5,794 nucleotides of DNA from JBLIAZ01 sp047631875 (GTDB lineage Bacteria; Bacteroidota; Bacteroidia; Flavobacteriales_C; GCA-002722245). The translations under genes and the position numbers were made by a program. Of this stretch, positions 2,905 to 5,794 are shown piece by piece (positions within the stretch are counted from its first letter, which is position 1; every line of letters begins with the position of its first letter). Below the pieces are notes generated by a model. The model was not told where the DNA came from, did no database searches, and saw nothing but the letters and a program-made list of their open reading frames with translations. The stretch spans positions 1 through 5,794 of the forward strand of contig JBLIAZ010000166.1 of the NCBI GenBank assembly GCA_047631875.1, read 5' to 3'.

Positions 2905-5794
2905 ATGACACTTAACAACACGCTGTGCGTGCTGTGTATTTGTTTGGGCTTGACCAGCTTTGGACAAAAATACCAGTACATGATTGATCAAGCAACCTAT
3001 ACAATTGAAATTATAGAAACCGAAGCAAACAATTATTTCGAAACAAATGGAACAGGGCGAGGTTCTGGCTACAAACAATTTCAACGTTGGCTGTATGTAG
3101 CAAAAAGAGACATTGACGAGAACGGATTTAAACGTTCCAACAACAGTCAAATGAAGGCTTTGAGGACTTACCGAAAAGCCCAAAGAAGTAAAAGGGAAAA
3201 CCAAAGAAAAGGAAAGGGAGATTTAACCCTTGGGACTAGTACAACTGGAAACTGGGAAGAAGTTGGCCCTACATACTGGAGTGCCACTTCAGGCTGGAAC
3301 TCAGGTGTTGGTAGGATTACCTCCATTGGGGTTGACCCTAATAACGCTAATCATATCATTGTTGGTTCACCAACCGGTGGCGTTTGGAAATCAAGTGATG
3401 CTGGCATTAACTGGTCTCCTTTGGCTGACAACTTTCAAACCTTAGACGTTTGGTCCTTGGCAATTAGTCCGCACAATGCAAATCATTATTTATGGGGAAC
3501 AAACAGAGAAGTATATAAAAGTACTGATGGAGGAGCTACATGGAGCTCTACTAACCATTCAGCTTCTGGAGATATAATCAGAATTTTGTACCATCCTACA
3601 GATGCAAACATTGTGTTCTCATCTTCTTCAAGTGGAGGAGTTTATAAATCGTCTAACGGGGGAGCGTCTTGGTCACAAGTTAGTTCTGCGGGATCTTCAA
3701 TTTATGACCTGGAGTTCAAACCAGGAGATCCTACCGTTGTTTATGCTTCAGGTGCCAGTGTTTATAAATCGACAAATACCGGAACAAGTTTTACTCAAAT
3801 AAATTCTGGTTTTGGAAGTGGTAAGAAAATGATGGCAGTGACAGCTGATAATCCCTCAGTAGTCTACATTGCTGAAGAAAGCGGTGGAACCTTTGGAGGG
3901 TTGTACAAATCGACCAACAATGGAGCCTCTTTTTCTCAAATCAGGAACAGTTCAATTAACTATTTTGGATACGCTGACGATGGAAGTGATGACAGTGGAC
4001 AAGCTCCACGGGACATGGACATCATTGTAAGCCCTAGCAACGAAAACGAAGTGCACCTAGCTGGGATCCAAACTTGGAAATCAACCAATGGCGGAACTTC
4101 TTTTTCTTTGACTTCTTATTGGACACACAGTGGTGCAGCCAATAAGGGTGTTGGATATTGTCATGCTGATGTGGACATCCTGGTGTATCAAGGAAGTAGA
4201 ATATATGTTGGTTCTGATGGTGGGTTTTACACGAGCGATGACCAAGCTTCAAGTTTTCAAGACAAAACTACAGGCATGGGATTGCGTCAGTATTACAGAA
4301 TTGGAATTTCAAAAACAGACCCGAATGTAGTGACAGGTGGTGCCCAAGACAATGGCACATGTGTTATGCGTGGAGCCGGAAGAGAATTTAAATTTTGGTT
4401 AGGAGCTGACGGAATGGAGGGGTTTGTAGATTGGAACAATCCAAACAATTTATATGGTACTACACAAAGCGGTTCATTGTACAAATCAACCAACCAAGGT
4501 AATTCGTACTCAGGTATTACTGAGCCAACAGGTTCGGGAGCATGGGTAACGCCATTTGAGCAAGATCCAACAAATGCAAGCACAATATATGTTGGCTTAA
4601 ATGAAGTATGGAAAAGTACAGATAAAGGAAGTAATTGGACACAAATTTCAACTTTTGGAGGAGGGTCACTTGACGAACTTAAAATTGCTGAAACTAATAA
4701 CCAGTACATGTATGTAGCGGACGGCACTACTTTAAGCAGGACCACAAACGGAGGTGCTTCATGGACGACATTGTCTGGGACTTTGGGAACTGTTAATTGG
4801 ATTTCGGTTGATCCTGAGGACGAGCAAAGAGTTGCTGTGGTAACTTCAAGTAAAGTTTATGTGTCTACAAATGCTGGATCTTCTTGGACCAATTATACTA
4901 AAAACCTTCCAACAGGAACTTCTTATTATTGTGCTATATGGCAAAAAGGTTCGGAGAACGGATTGTATGTTGGAGGAAACGGTTTTGTTAGTTACATTGA
5001 TGACAACATGACAAGTTATGTGGACTACCTTGTCGGTTTGCCTAACGTGAGGGTTTATGAATTAGAAATTCAGTACGTAAGTAACAAGATTTTTGCTGGA
5101 ACGTACGGTAGGGGATTATGGGAAAGTGATATTTACGGAGCTGCAGTAAAAGATTATGATGCTTCGGTGATGGAAATTACCAACGTAGCTTCTGCTTTTT
5201 GTGGAAACACTGTGGATCCCAAAGTGGAAATTAAAAACAGTGGTGATGCGACCATGACCAGTGTGGACATTAAAGTTTATTTAGACAATGTACTTGTTAA
5301 AACAGTAAATCACACCACCAGTTTAACATCGGGACAAACTGAGATAGTTTCTATCGCTGGAATTTCTTTTGCAGCGACAGGGTCTGTAATTTTAAAAATT
5401 GAAGTTGCAAATCCAAACGGGCAAACAGATGAAAACAACGTAAATGACAACAAATCAATGGCTGTCAACGTAACTTTTGGAGAACCATTTGAATTTTATA
5501 TTTCGGAGAGGTCTGCCAACCCAGGTTTATCATGGGAAGTAAAAGATGGTTCAACCGTGGTTGCTTCAAACGCTGGATTAACTTCCTCCACATCTTCAGG
5601 ATATCAAATCACGGAGTTTTGTATCACTGAGGGATGTTATGAATTTATCATTACCGATGCTTTTGGGTCAGGAGGATGCAGTACTGCAACATGGAATGAC
5701 CAAACGGTATACCTTGGAGATGGTGGTTTAGGAGCAGGAAATGGAGAGGTGGTTTCATTCAATGGGAAAGAATACCGTGCGCAATGGTGGATTC
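2905..5794 (+). CDS. Giant secreted sortilin/BNR-repeat beta-propeller protein, C-terminus cut off
   Basis: Open for 963 codons with no stop before the window edge. A signal peptide (1-20, MTLNNTLCVLCICLGLTSFG, probable cut before Gln21) is followed by a segment with YFETNGTGRGSGYKQFQRW (44-62), which resembles N-termini of many exported Bacteroidota proteins. A highly basic linker (76-104) comes next, then a long beta-propeller region (about 117-745) with eleven Asp-box-like motifs such as KSTDGGATW. Other landmarks are GSPTGGVWKSSD near the propeller start, CHADVDIL (419-426), YVGSDGGFYTSDD (434-446), GGAQDNGT (478-485) and GADGMEGFVDW (500-510). These recur in sortilin (VPS10)-like and WD40/YVTN/BNR-type proteins. 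Residues about 750-857 form a CARDB-like beta-sandwich. Residues about 861-930 resemble a Bacteroidota surface module, and VVSFNGKEYRAQWW (949-962) resembles the core of chitin-binding CBM5/12. The protein is probably surface-bound or released through T9SS, but the sorting domain would lie beyond the edge. No catalytic domain is recognised, so its function is unknown; adhesion or carbohydrate binding is an inference. Confidence 0.9.
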   Translation, partial: MTLNNTLCVLCICLGLTSFGQKYQYMIDQATYTIEIIETEANNYFETNGTGRGSGYKQFQRWLYVAKRDIDENGFKRSNNSQMKALRTYRKAQRSKRENQRKGKGDLTLGTSTTGNWEEVGPTYWSATSGWNSGVGRITSIGVDPNNANHIIVGSPTGGVWKSSDAGINWSPLADNFQTLDVWSLAISPHNANHYLWGTNREVYKSTDGGATWSSTNHSASGDIIRILYHPTDANIVFSSSSSGGVYKSSNGGASWSQVSSAGSSIYDLEFKPGDPTVVYASGASVYKSTNTGTSFTQINSGFGSGKKMMAVTADNPSVVYIAEESGGTFGGLYKSTNNGASFSQIRNSSINYFGYADDGSDDSGQAPRDMDIIVSPSNENEVHLAGIQTWKSTNGGTSFSLTSYWTHSGAANKGVGYCHADVDILVYQGSRIYVGSDGGFYTSDDQASSFQDKTTGMGLRQYYRIGISKTDPNVVTGGAQDNGTCVMRGAGREFKFWLGADGMEGFVDWNNPNNLYGTTQSGSLYKSTNQGNSYSGITEPTGSGAWVTPFEQDPTNASTIYVGLNEVWKSTDKGSNWTQISTFGGGSLDELKIAETNNQYMYVADGTTLSRTTNGGASWTTLSGTLGTVNWISVDPEDEQRVAVVTSSKVYVSTNAGSSWTNYTKNLPTGTSYYCAIWQKGSENGLYVGGNGFVSYIDDNMTSYVDYLVGLPNVRVYELEIQYVSNKIFAGTYGRGLWESDIYGAAVKDYDASVMEITNVASAFCGNTVDPKVEIKNSGDATMTSVDIKVYLDNVLVKTVNHTTSLTSGQTEIVSIAGISFAATGSVILKIEVANPNGQTDENNVNDNKSMAVNVTFGEPFEFYISERSANPGLSWEVKDGSTVVASNAGLTSSTSSGYQITEFCITEGCYEFIITDAFGSGGCSTATWNDQTVYLGDGGLGAGNGEVVSFNGKEYRAQWWI
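3391..4887 (+). repeat. Array of eleven Asp-box (BNR) motifs in the propeller
   Basis: Motifs of the form S/T-x-D/N-x-G-x-S/T/N-W/F/Y start at residues 163 (SSDAGINW), 206 (STDGGATW), 249 (SSNGGASW), 289 (STNTGTSF), 336 (STNNGASF), 393 (STNGGTSF), 528 (STNQGNSY), 571 (STDKGSNW), 613 (TTNGGASW) and 654 (STNAGSSW). A degenerate one at 443 (TSDDQASSF) has lost the Gly and gained a residue. The first four are spaced 40-43 residues apart and the last three 41-42, close to one per blade. The intervals 289-336, 336-393, 393-443 and 443-528 are longer and hold loops with the CHADVDIL, DGG and QDNGT motifs. The motif is structural (a beta-hairpin turn) and does not by itself show enzyme activity. Short DNA-level repeats such as gtttataaatcg (3640 and 3760) reflect this duplication. 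Confidence 0.85.
5152..5475 (+). other. CARDB-like beta-sandwich domain in the secreted protein
   Basis: Residues about 750-857 of the giant protein read as an immunoglobulin-like domain. DYDASVMEI begins the first strand. VEIKNSGDATMTSVDIKVYL follows the usual CARDB pattern (V-x-I-x-N-x-G followed by alternating hydrophobic residues), and VEVANPNGQTDENNVNDNKS-like wording near its end (IEVANPNGQTDENNVNDN) is the classic closing motif. CARDB domains are found in cell-surface and secreted proteins, where they serve as spacers or adhesive modules. The assignment rests on pattern recognition only. Confidence 0.7.
5689..5794 (+). other. Start of a CBM5/12-like (chitin-binding) module, cut by the window edge
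   Basis: Near the right edge the protein reads TWNDQTVYLGDGG... then GEVVSFNGKEYRAQWW (residues 947-962). CBM5/12 modules of chitinases share the order W...Y..G..V.Y.G..Y.A.WW, in which aromatic residues form the binding face. The fit is good for V-V-S-F-N-G-K-E-Y-R-A-Q-W-W, but the first half is longer and glycine-rich (LGDGGLGAGNG), and the end of the module is missing. Binding to chitin or a similar insoluble glycan is inferred. Confidence 0.6.

Noticed and set aside
2890..3204. A 104-codon minus-strand open frame opposite the start of the giant gene
   Set aside because: The plus-strand frame is open for over 960 codons with clear domains; the antisense frame is incidental.
3230..4745. 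Several open frames of 66-150 codons inside the giant gene in other frames and on the minus strand
   Set aside because: All are shadows produced by the repetitive Ser/Thr/Gly-rich coding sequence.
3391..4887. Asp-boxes as evidence of a sialidase or GH74 xyloglucanase
   Set aside because: No sialidase RIP motif or arginine triad is recognisable, and I cannot assign GH74 catalytic Asp residues; Asp-boxes are structural and widespread.

Overview
The window looks like chromosomal DNA of a member of the Bacteroidota, most likely a free-living Flavobacteriales-type organism (inference). The reasons are: moderate AT richness, genes without clear Shine-Dalgarno sequences, a LytS-type kinase paired with a LytTR-type regulator, an AcpH-family protein beginning MNFLAHSYLS, and a very large secreted protein built from modules typical of type IX secretion (T9SS) cargo. 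No mobile element, CRISPR array, tRNA or rRNA is visible.

Left part, minus strand (1-1170): a two-gene signalling operon. The sensor histidine kinase (1170 to 118) has four predicted membrane helices and a His_kinase/HATPase module. It is followed, with a 4-base ATGA overlap, by the first 40 codons of a response regulator that leaves the window at base 1. The kinase start faces a short divergent intergenic region (1171-1268) carrying an exact 10-bp direct repeat with a 20-bp period. The repeat resembles the tandem half-sites bound by LytTR regulators, so it may be an autoregulatory site.

Middle, plus strand (1269-2761): a divergently transcribed acyl carrier protein phosphodiesterase family gene (1269-1838), then a secreted M23 peptidase with a C-terminal LysM domain (1931-2761) and a complete set of zinc and catalytic residues. 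These are separate housekeeping or cell-envelope functions, and nothing in the sequence ties them to the kinase.

Right part, plus strand (2905 to the right edge): one open reading frame of at least 963 codons with no stop before the window ends. In order it holds a signal peptide, an N-terminal segment known from Bacteroidota exported proteins, a strongly basic linker, a long sortilin/BNR-type beta-propeller region with ten canonical Asp-boxes and one degenerate one, a CARDB-like immunoglobulin-fold domain, a Bacteroidota surface-protein module, and the beginning of a motif resembling the chitin-binding CBM5/12 fold. The C-terminus, where a T9SS sorting domain would be expected, is outside the window.

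I do not see a clearly new multi-gene system. The points most worth following are the tandem repeat before the kinase, the modular make-up of the giant secreted protein (propeller plus possible chitin-binding module), and a His-to-Tyr change in a conserved AcpH motif.
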